Shown: positions 36,031 to 48,989 of the stretch, in pieces | Layout of the letters: each line of letters begins with the position of its first letter | How positions within the stretch are numbered: position 1 is the first letter of the stretch | Assembly: GCA_029931535.1 (NCBI GenBank) | Contig: JAQPZY010001240.1 | Coordinates: forward strand, 796,001 to 860,000 | DNA length: 64,000 nt | Source of the DNA: Margaritifera margaritifera | Taxonomy: Eukaryota > Mollusca > Bivalvia > Unionida > Margaritiferidae | Direction of reading: 5' to 3' | Position numbers and translations under genes: made by a program | The notes under the pieces: model-generated | The model's database searches: none | Seen by the model: the letters and a program-made list of their open reading frames with translations, nothing else | What the model was told of the DNA's origin: nothing

Positions 36031-36977
36031 CATTATTTGTTTGCAGATTTTGCTTGCCTTTTGAAGATTTTGTTGTGTTGACTGGCAAGGATTTATATTG
36101 CCTATCGTCCTAGCTAAAAGGTACTTTCATCATGCACTTGGACACCGACTTCAGAACTGATGTTTATCTGAATTATTATCATCACTACATCACTACTATC
36201 ATTTATATTCGTACTAATTTCGTATTTGTTTCCTGCTGACTCATTAAATAGTTTAGAAACTGAAAGACTTATATCAATAATATATTCTTCATTTGTTCCG
36301 TTAATATTTGTATGTGCTTGTTTGCGATTTATGTCAGTATTTTTATCAGAATTAATGTCATTGATAAAATTAATCGTATTTTTTTTTCTCCATTTCGGCT
36401 TCCCAAACGATTTATTTTTCTTTCTGTGGATATATTCTTAAGTTCGCAGTATGCGTGAATTAAAGTGTAGTTGTGAGTTACAGGTGTCGGTCTGTGTAAA
36501 GCGAATCAAGTTCTGTTATACTGAAATATCAACATACGTTAGAGCATGAAATGCTGTTATTAACTATTCTATCACAGAAATATGTCGGAATGTGAATGCT
36601 GTTATATTGTTATTTCTGTAGATTTAATTAAGATACTACCCTCAATGAATAGTGCAGGATCTTAATAAATTTTATGTTTAGCAAGACCAAACTAGCGTAC
36701 CATATATGAGATATTATACAAATCATAAAGCGTCGGTATCGGTATAGGTTTCGGCATCAGCACATATGGAAGCATATACATACGTATATCGAACATCATT
36801 TATTCCTGGGTCCAAGGAAGCAGTTTAGAGTGGATTTCATAGTATGTACCCCTGAGGATGGGACTAACTTTGTACATAATACATGTTTTGTATATTATTT
36901 GCACAGTCTTGGCTAAGAATTTGTCTTTAGTTTAGTTTTTTGCACCCTGTACACGTACTGTTTTATATGGAACTATC

Positions 36978-37370
36978 AAACTTGGTGAGGAGATGCATCT
37001 TGACGAGTACTACACCCTCATCACAATAGTCGGTCCCTGTTACCCACATTTCACGCCTCATTGACTTTGTTTTAATTTCGTGCTTGAAGTTTGTTTCTCA
37101 AGCTCTGTTCATGCTATAATCACCAAACTAGATGAGAATATGCATCTCTATTAGTACCACAACCTTGCAGCAAAAGGAGATTACTGTAAACTGCATTTCA
37201 CATTATACTGGCTTAAGTTAAGTGTTTCCTTTCAGCTCATAACGACATATTTTTTTTTTCTTCATGAAACTGGGTGAGCGGATGCATCTCGATGAGTACT
37301 ACACAATCATCACAAAAGTAGGTTATTGGGACCCATACATCACGATTCACTGACTTCGGTTAAATTCTGT
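36978..37370. repeat. Three degenerate ~145-bp repeats (segment C)
   Basis: Counterpart of 17021-17410 with the same three spaced ATGCATCT-bearing units. Confidence 0.6.
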
Positions 37371-37924
37371 GTTGTAAATGTTTATTTAGATGTACATTTT
37401 CCACATTATTGACTGTCACTATGCATTGTATATTGTGATAAGTTACCCACAACGGGTTAACAACTGTATGTGTACATGTGAATGAGTATACAAATTATAT
37501 GAGCGGACTGCGTGCATTTCATGCGGGGCTTCAGCTGTAGCGCCTAATTAAGGTGATTATTCCTGCATGAACTATGTTTCTCATAGTGGTCATCTTGGCT
37601 GTCCTCCAAAGTAACTCAAAGCCCGTGATTCCCACCAAGTAAAATCTGGCTTCTAGGAGTGGATAATTTGTTTTAGTTATTTTATGTTGTTTTTTCTAAT
37701 CCCTGTAATAGGGGCTAACATTTCGTTGTGAAGATTACTTTAGTCTGATTTTATTTCTGCACTATAATTATTTTTTACAGTGGATGCAGAAGACTACCAA
37801 AGCTTCGTAGAGACGAGCTCTATAATCATTGATTACACTCTGATTATTTAAAGGTTGATTATCATTGAACCCGAAGTAAGATATCTATGCATATTTGTCT
37901 ATTTCAAGAAACTATAAGAACTGA

Positions 37925-38383
37925 AAATGCTCAGAGAATATGGACTTTTTTGCACACCTATGACATCATGCAAAATGGACATTTTACATATTTCAATAAA
38001 GACTTTACTTACACACTTCTGATATCCACACAGGACGAGGAACATACACACCTCTGATACCACGCCTATATACAGTGGACCTTACAGACCCTCTACTGAT
38101 ATCATATATGATTTATCAGAACAGCGATTTGCATACACAAACCTTTGAAATAATTCATGCAGCATGAGAATTGTATATGCAAACACTCTAGACGTCAATC
38201 ATACAAAACGAAGACTTTACATGGAAAGCATTTGGCTTTATTCATACAGAATGGAGACCTGAAATGCATAAACTTGCGATTGCATTAATAAAGCAATGGG
38301 ACATTAATTACACATATTTGACATCATTAATACAGAAATAGGACTGAACATGTACACACTGGACATTACTCATTCAGGACGGG
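37925..38383. repeat. Degenerate ~45-50-bp repeat array, shortened (segment C)
   Basis: Ends at GGACGGGGAACTATGGTC, where segment B continues with about 450 bp more of the same array. Confidence 0.5.
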
Positions 38384-38551
38384 GAACTATGGTCATACAC
38401 ACCAACTAGGGATGTTTCTAGAATAACAACATGATTGAATAAATGTCTCTTATTTGGATTGGCATATTCTCATCTAGTGTGTATAGTGTGTCAACGATTT
38501 ATATAAAAAATCTGATACCTGAAATTCCACCTTTTAATTAATTGCGGTTCG

Positions 38552-38553
<2 letters not shown>

Positions 38554-38623
<70 letters not shown>
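38554..38623. repeat. (AT)n microsatellite (segment C)
   Basis: Pure AT tract followed by ACATACATACAAAC. Confidence 0.95.
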
Positions 38624-38628
<5 letters not shown>

Positions 38629-39489
38629 CATACAAACAGTTTATTTGTGTTTTTAAAAAAAAACCATATATTTCTTTACTCATAATTTATAACAATTAAC
38701 GATACCCTCGCTCTGTTGGTAAAAAGCAGACGTTCCTGTTTTGTACGTTTAACAAGAATCTGGGTGTATGTGTAAAACCTGCAAACTTTCACGATATCTT
38801 ATTTATTACAAAATATTAGAATACAATAGACATCCAGCTCCATCAATTGGTCTTTTGTTGCATTTTTGGTGCTGACTACATATACGGATTTTTCCGCATT
38901 ATACGGATTTATTTCGTTATAGCTTCGTATGTACAGTAGGATAATGCAACAGTACAAATTTTCTACCATAGAAATTAAATTATGAAACTTACTATTTATT
39001 TAGTATTTCAGTAACTATTACCTTTTCACAGTATCCATGAAATTTTGGACGAGTTTTGATTGATTTACTATAAATAAGGATTATTTTCAGTAAAAGTAAG
39101 GACATGTTTTCACAAAATATGTGTGGTCAATCTGTTTCTAACTATTGACGACTCGAAAACAATAGACGAACAAAGGAAGCACACTAGTAGTCATCAGGTG
39201 GCAAGTCCAAGAAATATAAGTGTGTTGTGTGTGTAGTTGTTGAGAGAGAGAGAGAATGTATGTTTCCGGATACTAGCAACATAAAATCGTCAAGCAATAT
39301 CTATCAGCTAATATGTGTGCATTGTATTATTTACATTAGGATGAATAATACTTTCGCTACATAAGTTGCCTGTATCAATTTTAGAAGGGTTCATGGGGTT
39401 ACAATTATATGATCGCAGCGTTAGAGATAGTTCCCGATTTCCCATGAACAGTACTCGATACAAAATGAATAAATTTGGTTATTAAAAGT

Positions 39490-39826
39490 TACTGAAAAGA
39501 TTGCAAACATATACCATGTACTAGGTATTGTCTTACACTAATGAAAAGATTACCAACATATACCATATAAACTGTACTGTCTTACACTAATGAAAAGATT
39601 ACCAGCATATACCATGTACACTGTATTGTCTTACTATTGAAAAGATTACCAGCATATACCATGTATACGGTATTGTCTTACGCTAATGAAAAGATTACCA
39701 ATATATACCATATAAACTGTAATGTCTTACTATTGAATAGATTACCAGCATATACCATGTGTATTGTATTGGCTTACACTAACGAAAAGAGTAACAACAT
39801 ATACCATATAAGCTGTACTCTCTGAT
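39490..39826. repeat. ~48-bp minisatellite, about 7 units (segment C)
   Basis: Units share GAAAAGATTACCARCATATA, CCATGTA and ACTGTATTGTCTTAC, with higher-order alternation of two subtypes (CCATATAAACTG and CCATGTATACGG). Only segments C and D carry it (60,374-60,710 in D). Segment B lacks the whole surrounding 1.45 kb. Confidence 0.85.
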
Positions 39827-40421
39827 ATTAATGTGCAAGTTTAAAATGGTGAACATTTTGTAATTAGTGAACTTAAAACAGATGCAGATTTCACATATAT
39901 TATTGGAGATATTTGGTTATCAAAAGTGAATGAAAGAATAAGATATACCATACATAAACGGTATTACATGTCCTCTGACTGTGAGACATTACTATTTATT
40001 ATTATTGTTTTTGTTGTTGTTGTTAAAATGTAATTATTATGCAAATAAGCAAAATGTTTTATGTTTGATGACGAAAATCATTCTGCTAATACCAACGACG
40101 ACGACTACGATTTTGGAGCTATTTGGGACAGTAATAATGACAGAATGTGAGCTCAAAGTATAAACAAAGATTAGAGGACTGTTTAGTTTTCGTGTATCAT
40201 GAACACTGTAGATATTAACAGCGTCCATTACATATTCTTTCTAATCATGTTTAAAAACAAGTTACAATTATAGTCTATAACTGGAAACAAATTTTGATTC
40301 CTCTGCCATGAAAAGAAAAAGAACGATGACAACTATTTTAGAAACAGATGATAATTCAAATCAGCAGGACCAGACATGTGTCTGCGCCTCTGTGCCTCTA
40401 TCGCTGTATACTACATGGAAG

Positions 40422-40513
<92 letters not shown>

Positions 40514-40528
40514 TGTATGTATACACAC
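40422..40528. repeat. (CT)n(AT)n compound microsatellite (segment C)
   Basis: CT then AT then a short ATGT/AC stretch. In D the CT part is shorter and the AT part longer, so the two halves mutate independently. Confidence 0.95.
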
Positions 40529-41976
40529 ACAACTCTCAATGGACGATCACTAGGAAAAAGAAAAAGAAAATGGGTCTCTGTTGACTTTTCAGAGATAATC
40601 ATAAAATCTGACAAATTATATGATGAAATGTTAAACTACTTACGTTTGTGAAATTCATTGTGTGTAACATATTAGCCATGGACATTGCAGAATTGAACAT
40701 CATATTTTACATATTGGTGAAGTCATTAAGTTTTAAAATCGATTACATACTATATGAACAGCTTTAGTGAAATATCGTAGAAATTTGTAATTATATGTAA
40801 ACGTATATACAATATATAATGGCGAAATGCTAATCCTTGAACATCTCCTTTTCATAATACGCAGTAAGCATATTGGCCGGTTCAAAAGCTTTGCGGGCTG
40901 AAATGATAGCATATCGAGACCGTAGCGGAAAATTTCGCCTGGGAGAACACTGTATGTAACTAAATGGCCGATCATGTTAACTCTCTACCCATTATCAACT
41001 ACTCAATACGAATTACAGAGACACATCTACTAGTGTGACCTGATATCATTGAGAAATAAGTAAGTGTTAGAACGTTTGATAAATCAAGAAGTAGCAAAGA
41101 CAAATACTATCTTTTTGACTGTTTCAACATATTAACTCAGCTTATATGAGGCAGAGCCAATTTCCGTAATCGAGTTGACGTGTTCATAGTAAATAATTTA
41201 ATTTACCTTTCTACTGTAGTACATAGTATTTAGCATTTCAGTAATTTTTTGTGTCATTTACAGTTTTGTTCTATAGCTCTAAAGTGTGGAACATTATGTC
41301 AGAAATATTCTTCTTCTTCTTTTAATGAAATAATTTTCACATGTAAATGTAATAAAATTTCTTTCACATCAACTGTTATCTATATAAGTAAAACTTCCTA
41401 ACTTGACTCTGAGATTTTAAATAAGGACCAAGTTTGTACTGAAGTAAAGTGACAACTTCGTTACATACACCCGGTATTTAGATATGAAACTATTGTTAAG
41501 GGTGTATGCCACTAATCCAAAAAGTAGTAGGAGAATAGAAGTTTCCGCTCACCCATGGAAAACTTTTGAGTAAATCATTTTCTTTATTTAGTTACAGTGA
41601 CTTTGACCTTTAAGCTGTTGAGCCCAAAATCGAGATGGTTCTTCCTTAAGAAAAGTGAAAGCCATCCACAGAGGTTGGTAGCTGTTGACGTTGGATAAGT
41701 CGAGTTATTGTGCGCAAACCATTTTCGTCTTGCAGTCACAGGGACCTTAACCTTCGATTGTATTTACCCTGAAATCGACAAAATACCTATTTTCTCCACT
41801 TGCAAGCTATCTGGTAAGTTAGGTTGCTGTAGATGATGGACAACTAAAGTTATCGTGTGGAAACAAAATTAACAGACGGTTGGACGGACAATATCGTAAA
41901 ATAGTAAATATTCAAAGTCAACAGCACTTTTCCTTGAAACCTCCTCCAAAATATCATAGTTGTGTCGCAATTGACC

Positions 41977-42217
41977 ATTCGCCACTTGTCAATCACACTA
42001 AGCGATTAACCATTCAGCGAGTGTATTTAGACACACCTCCAGGCTTTGTACCCCCCCCCATTATCCTCTGGCAAGCTGATTGTCGCGATAATGAATTTGT
42101 TACCGTAAATATTTATAAATTTTGCAACAGCTCATTTTGAAGATATCGAGAAGTTTATTTCAATTTGGGAGCGGATTGAAATAATAAATTGATAATATTT
42201 TCCACAAAAGAATCAAA
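41977..42217 (+). repeat. ~240-bp inverted-repeat family, forward copy (segment C)
   Basis: Pairs with 34183-34405 to bracket about 8.0 kb, and ends about 210 bp before the transposon. Confidence 0.8.
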
Positions 42218-43591
42218 CATTCCCTTTGAAACTTCTAAGTATATATAAAAAGAAGCATTTTGTTAATCTGTGGATATGTAATGCATATCTGAAACTAAAT
42301 GATTTCAACGCACAGTGCAACACGACTCTGACAAAAGTGAGGTAATCCAGGCTGTTACATAGGTTCCAAGTCGATATAAAATATTCAAAACTTTTTTGTT
42401 TCTCAAAACATTCTTCATCGTCACTTCCCGGCTAACAATTCAACGTTGCAACAACGTTGCAGCAACGATGCACTAAGGTTGTGGTAACGTTGTCATATAA
42501 CGTTGTGGCAACGTGATTTGGTGAACTTGCTGGAATGTTGCTACAACGTTGTTGTTCAACGACATAATATAACATTCCTACAACATCCTGACAACATTCA
42601 AAACCTATATTGAAAACTGAAAGCTACTTGTGTTTCTGAAACACATATTCCCACTGCTGGCAAGAGAGTTAAAATCTGCAATTAAAAAAACATTTAAAAA
42701 ATGTCAAGATTACCATCCATCTAGGAGGAGTAGCAATAGCAAGATTTTCAAGATAGCTACCATTGTGGCCATATTGGATGTCCGATCAGCACCATTTTCA
42801 TTTTGGACAAATTAAACATCACCAGTCATTTGACCATCCATTAAGAAGCCGTAGTGATAAGATGCCAGGGCACACAAATGCACAAATTACGCAAAGACTG
42901 TACATATTTGCACACTTGGAAGGCAGTGATGCGAGATAATTTCAACAAATTAGTTTAAAGTCGCACATATAAAAATGCACTCTGCACAGTATAAAAATTT
43001 TATTTAACCGTTATGATAAACTTAATAAGAATCTAAAAAAGATTAAATAGTAAGGATACTTATTTAATTAAAATACTTCTGTCCATTCCAAAGTATGCAA
43101 ATGTAGGTGTAATGTGTGTAATAAGGTGGGCTGGTTTGGTTTGGTTTGTTGGGTTTAACACCATTTTTCAGCACATGATAACATTTGTCTACTTTAATTG
43201 TTTTTGTGCAGTCACACTTAATGAAACTGTAGGGGTAGATGGTCATACAACAGGATCCCATTTAGATGCTCTTAATGCAAGCAGTGAGTATGCAAAAATG
43301 AAATTCACTCAACTGGATACAATTTACAGATCATCTAGTTAGGAATGAAAATGCTTTATGAATTGGTTTGCCTAGATCAAGCAATTTGTGTAGTTGTTCT
43401 AACATGGTTTACATGCAAACATTGTTTACTGTTGATGGTATGAAAACCTTTCTTCATGTAGTTTTGCTAACAAGTATTACAGGCTGCAGGCTCAGACATT
43501 TGTTTTTAAGAAAAGACAAGTGGGTATGAAAAAAGAAAACAATACAACATATATTTTACTATCACTTTATTTTTTAATTTTTTTTCTGGAT

Positions 43592-46500
43592 TTAAAAATC
43601 ATAATCGGTATCCTCCACAGCAAAGTCCTTAAGTGTCCTCTTCTGCTCAGGCTCCTGCAAATTGAAAAATAATTTTAAGGCTTGAAAAAAGTCATATATC
43701 ATCTCAGCAATGCTTACATACATAACAGTCAACTTAACTAGTGTAAGTAAACTTTCTTCACTGTACTTGTGCTTCCCTTAATATTGTTAAGCAGGGTTAC
43801 ATGTTAACTTTTACACACACTTGTCGATTCTGGGAAGTGGATAGCAAAATCAATTTGCGCAAAAGTAGATTTTATTTGCCCAAATAATTAACGTCAATAA
43901 AATTCCAAGTGGAAGCACTTGTCTGATCAAACAAATTGGATATAAATTTTAGTTGTCTGTACTCAAGTTTTGGTAGTCCCGGGAACTATAATAAGCATCA
44001 ATTTTATTTGCCATTTAGAAATGCATCCACTTGTGCAAATACAATGCACAAAAAGACATAATTGAATAAAATATTGATGAAATAAGAGCTCGAAAGGCTA
44101 ACCTTGTATTTTGTCCCTCCTCGTTGGTTTGGTGCATACTTTAGGGTCTCTGATATGGCTTCTTCCACTTCGTTAGCCTTGGCCTTGCTGTTGTTTTTCA
44201 AGCAGGCTCCTGCAAGAGTCACAAAATGTTTTTAAAATAAGTTTCACAACAAAGGATACTTTGAATTTTTCTAACTGTCATGAATAATCAATGGAGTATT
44301 TGTAAAAAAAAATGTGGTCTCAAGTTCTTTTACATTATGTAGTTGCAGTACATATGTGACGAAACATGGAAGTACCTTATCCATTCATTTAAAAATCTCG
44401 GGCCAATAAAATGAAAAATAGACAACATAAATCAAGAAATACTTACTTATCAAAACCCTGAATATCTGAAGCTCTTGAAAAGCTTTTTTCCCTTTTCGGC
44501 CCTTTAAACTATACTCTGACCAGAGTCTGTTTGTGCCAATTCTCTTCATCATCCTGCGGATGCAATCCCCGATATTATACCCGCCAAGGGAACTCAGGTA
44601 GTAAATCTGAAAATAACAATAAAAAAAATAATAATAATATTTATTATTCTTTCTTTATCCTGGTGACAAAGTGTGTTTCAACATAGTTCTTTTCTGACAT
44701 GATTTTGCATGCATATGTATTTGCACTAACTTGAAACATTTTACTAACCACACCAACTATGCAACACAACATACTAACAACAATTAGAAAATAAATAAAC
44801 CAGTGAATCACTTAACTTCACTAATGGCATTCACTCCAAGATTGAATTGGAATGGCAATAAACATGTAATAGTGTATATATGGAAAGATACCTGTATGGT
44901 GCATGTTAATGGTAAAAAACAGCAAATAAAAGTTAGAGACACCTTAAAAGTTTTATCTGAGAGAAAAGGCCCCAAATTACCATCTTCTTGGAGAGTTCTG
45001 GATTCTCCTCCAGCCTCTGGCAAAGGCCCTCTAGTTCGTGTACTGATTCACCGGGCCTTGTAAGTATTTCTTCTGTACACTCGGTTTCTGGGCCTTTTGT
45101 ATTTCCCAAAATTTTCCTTAGGATAGCCAACTGCTCCTGCTGATTTTCAATTACAGTGTCAAGTTTCATGAGAACACTCAGCTGGAAATCTGTAAAAGAT
45201 TTATGATACTATAAGCATCTGTTTAAAAAAAAACTAAATCATTTTAAAGATCCATACAAACAGTGGATGCGTGGCTAACTATGAAAAATATGTACAAAAT
45301 GAAATACATACTCTTTTTTTCCAACTTATTTTAAACAAAAATGAAAAGATCTTACTGTCATTGGAATCCTTTATTTTTTTACTCCCTTGCATTATTATTT
45401 CCCTTTTGGGTTCTGTAAAATCTGCATTTGATGTAGATGCTTTTGGTGACAGGCTTACAGATGAGGATGGTGTAACTAAGATGGGAAAATAAAAAAGCCA
45501 ATAGAATGAAGGCCAGAGTAGATACATCAATGAACAAAGAATCGTATTGTAAATCTTGTTTGCATGCACAATTAAGTCTTGTTAGTATGTTTTATGACCT
45601 GTAATTTAACTAATTAAACATCTCACAATGTTCAGAAAAAATGACGCCTAAGCTACAAAAACAGATGATTTCATATAGTAAACTTCCATTTCCATTCATA
45701 AAACTAAATCAGAGAACAAATTTGATGTTTGTCTCAATGTATACGGTATAACCTTAGTATTGAATACTGATAGCTAAAATGTCAACAAGATGACAAAACT
45801 ATTATCAACTGAAATGACAACACAGCCTAGAGTCAGAGGTGCATCAAAACGTACTTTTTATTTTATTGCTGCAAAACACATACATTTTTATTTTACTGCT
45901 ACAAATTACCCGACACTTTTGACATTTAATTAATCAGTGCATCACCATTGCAGACGGCTTAGAATTAACAATGTAACACAGCAAACAGTTCTGCTATTTA
46001 AGATTCGATTTAACTTCATGGATACAATGTAAACTTGATTTACTCACATATTAAGAGAGTGGTAAATAAAATAAAAGATTATATATAAAATCAAAACCTG
46101 TATTATATGTTTCATTATTCTCATGTACATTTTTTCCAAGCCTAAATACATACTACTTGTAAAGGAGCTGGCAGAGAGAAATCTTTCAATTCTCCGTTCC
46201 AGAGTGGATGGGGATGGCGATGGAGTTGCCCTTCTAGATTCAGCTGAAGATACAAAAATAATCACTAGTCATTAATTTCAGTTATAAAGAAACAAAGAAA
46301 TCAACCTTGATTTTTTGTGGCATGTAAATTAATTGTATACTGGTCACAATGACCATTGCATATTAGGCAATTATACAATACATCAAAACATGTATTCATT
46401 TTGAACAAAAAGTCTAATCTCATTTTTACAGAAAGAATTAGTGCTCCTAAAAGCATCTTATAAAAGAGATTATCAGATAAACAGATATAATTCATAAATA

Positions 46501-48676
46501 CTTTTGTTATTGCAATCCCAACTGTAACATGGTATAAAAGCGATTATTAGATAAAAAGAGGTCAGATAAACTAAACTGGTCTGTATTGTCCTAAAGATGA
46601 ACATACCAGCAGGGATAGAGGAAATCTCAGAGTCTGCAAAACAGTGTTGCATTTCTGGAGGTTTGGGAAGAGATGGTTGGCTGGAAAGTCTTGAAAACTT
46701 TGACAATGGTGCCACTTGAGGTTTTTTCCTTTCCTTTTTCATGTCTTTGTCTTCATCTTCATCTGAAATATTAATGAGGACTTGTATATACTGAAAGATT
46801 TCTTGATTACACTGAATCTATGTTATGTACAGTGTATGCAGAGTACATGCAAAGCATATTTATCACTTTTTCAATAAAGCTTGTAAATTTTCCCCATGAA
46901 ATGCACCAGACTTCAGTGTATAATCCTGGATTTAGATTTGTAGTCAGGACCAAACTCTACTGTGCTTTTGGGATGGAAGTCTTAACTATAGACAAAGTAA
47001 TGTACTGAAATATGCAGTAAATGAGGCTGAGCTCCAGGCAAAACAACTATAAGATATGTGATTAATCTTGGTTTCATAATGACTTTTCCCTTGCTATAAA
47101 TTTTGCCAATGCAAATTAGATTGAAGTTCGTAACTTAAACTGTAAAATCAAAATATGTGTATCAAATAATTACTATGAGCTTTTCAATTAAACCAAGTAC
47201 AAGTATCAAGCAGCGGATTTAGTTCCCACAAAATAAAATGTATTATTGGGTCATCTTGATATATTTAGCTTGGATAAATATTTTAAAAAATCAGTGATCA
47301 CAGCATGTCATAATTAAAACATTATGGGCTTTTGTTTTCTGATCACAAAAGTATATTGGATGCCAATCCTTGATATATACCATGTATAAAAAGTAGTAAA
47401 ACCTTGTGCAAGTATTTTGTTTTTCTAGCAACTAGAAAATTGATTTAAATTATACAAAGGAATGCGGACCAGTCATGCAGACTTGAATGATGATCCTTTA
47501 ACATTTTCTAGATCCTTTCCATAAACAATACCACAGTATAAAGCATCATATTATAAAGAACCAAGTAAAGGCTGGACAATTTCCCAGCAGATACTGACCA
47601 TCACCATTCCCCTCGTCAGACCAATTTAAGTAGGGCTGGGGTCTTTTCTTTGGCCTAGGTTTATGCTCCTCCTCTGAGTCAACATTCGACGTTTCTTCTG
47701 CTTGCTTGGCTTTAAGTAATGCCTTCTGATAACAGTCTGAATTAAAGAATGACATACTGTCGTTAACATGATGCTAACTTTAACCCATGAATATTGTGCC
47801 TAATATGTACAAGGCTATATGTACTGTTAAATCTTTAAATGTTGCCATATTGGTGCCGAAAACAACTTTTCCAGAAGTTTAATTTTTGGAATTCTTGTTT
47901 AAAAGAACTTTTAATGCAAAAGTAAAAGCCAAAGTACTTACATACCTTTTAAATCTGACATTACTGTCTTAGAAGAAAAAAAAAATAATTTCTCATTTCT
48001 ATCCTACGTGTAGATACAAAGACCCTGACTTTGTATTTTGTCCATTTTTCCTTGTCTGGCAACTCGCCCTTTTTGACACGCTGAGCAGCATTAAACCTGG
48101 GCCAATAACTGTACAAGCCCTGAAAATATATAGTAGCAAATTATTGACCATCTTACTCATCCATCATTTGTTACATTGTATAGGGAGCCGCGGTAGTTCA
48201 GTTGGTACAGCATTGGACTTGTAATCCAAGGGTTGCGGGTTCTATAGCTGCCCATGCCAGCCCAGGTCGGCTGCCTCTGCGTGTCCTTGGGAAAGGCACG
48301 TAGCTCCAATTTCCTCAGCATGATAGAGCCAAGAATGTACTAAAAGTGCAATTAAAGCCAACAAAAAGCTAAAAGCGTCATTAATACCAACAAGAACAAT
48401 GAAACTGTTACACTGTACTCTCTTTCATAGGTAAATAACCAACAATTGACTGAAATGATACTGGTGTTGTGTTTGTTTTAAATAACTTGAAATACATAAA
48501 AGAATGTGTATACATCTGGAAAACACATCATACAAATCTTATATATATATCCAACAGTGTTCAAAAGTATAAGCAAATATCCATACCTGATCAGTTTTTT
48601 CAATCCATGACTTGGGAACTACTTCCACTGCCTTCTCTTCCATAAATTCTATGACAGCATATTCTAGCTCACCCAT
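43592..48676 (-). CDS. DUF4806-family protein, 10 exons, transposon T2
   Basis: Exons on the minus strand: 48676-48587, 48119-48008, 47736-47599, 46762-46607, 46243-46154, 45475-45356, 45189-44981, 44606-44447, 44209-44103, 43654-43592. Every exon length equals that in T1, giving 414 codons plus stop with all GT-AG boundaries kept. Relative to T1 there are seven exon differences, all amino-acid changing: Asp/His at the exon 2-3 junction codon, Leu/Val and Glu/Asp in exon 4, Thr/Lys in exon 7, Met/Arg and Leu/Phe in exon 8, and Arg/Gly in exon 9. T2 carries the family-typical Arg in the IRRMMKR string. The protein is probably nuclear (KPRPKKRPQ) with the DUF4806 domain in its last ~150 residues. 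No biochemical role is established for the domain. The poly(A) signal is at 43566-43571 on the minus strand. Confidence 0.8.
48183..48344 (+). mobile_element. tRNA-headed SINE in DUF4806 intron 1 (T2)
   Basis: Same insertion as at 27279, so it predates the tandem duplication. Confidence 0.7.
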
Positions 48677-48989
48677 CTTTGAAAAATAAAGCAAAAAATG
48701 TTTAAAATACCATGATACTCATATGCTGTGTATGTGCTGCTTTCCTGGTTCACATGCATCAACAGAAAATCTTCGGTGATTTATACTAATGCTGTTAAGA
48801 ATTGGGTATATATTAAGTTTACACACTACATTTTGTTATTAAATATCTATGGATGTCAAAAAAAATATATGTTCAGCAAAAAAGAGATTTCATAATATAA
48901 CATGCTTTGTTAACATTTATTTGTAAATTGTTACTCACAGGATGACATATATAATGTTAAACACTGGAAAAAAAACATTCACTTACTAG

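Larger units (their letters stand above)
32203..42426 (+). repeat. Array segment C
   Basis: Transposon-free part of the tandem unit between T1 and T2, 10,224 bp. It is matched almost base for base by segment D (53,103-63,315), with differences concentrated in microsatellites. Confidence 0.95.

Noticed and set aside
39490..39826. CRISPR-like array of 48-bp repeats
   Set aside because: Units are directly adjacent without unique spacers, in an animal genome. It is a minisatellite.
42630..42815. Plus-strand 61-codon frame at the transposon left end, also at 63519-63704
   Set aside because: The T1 equivalent differs by a 2-bp indel, there is no motif, and it lies beside the subterminal repeats. 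Treated as non-coding.
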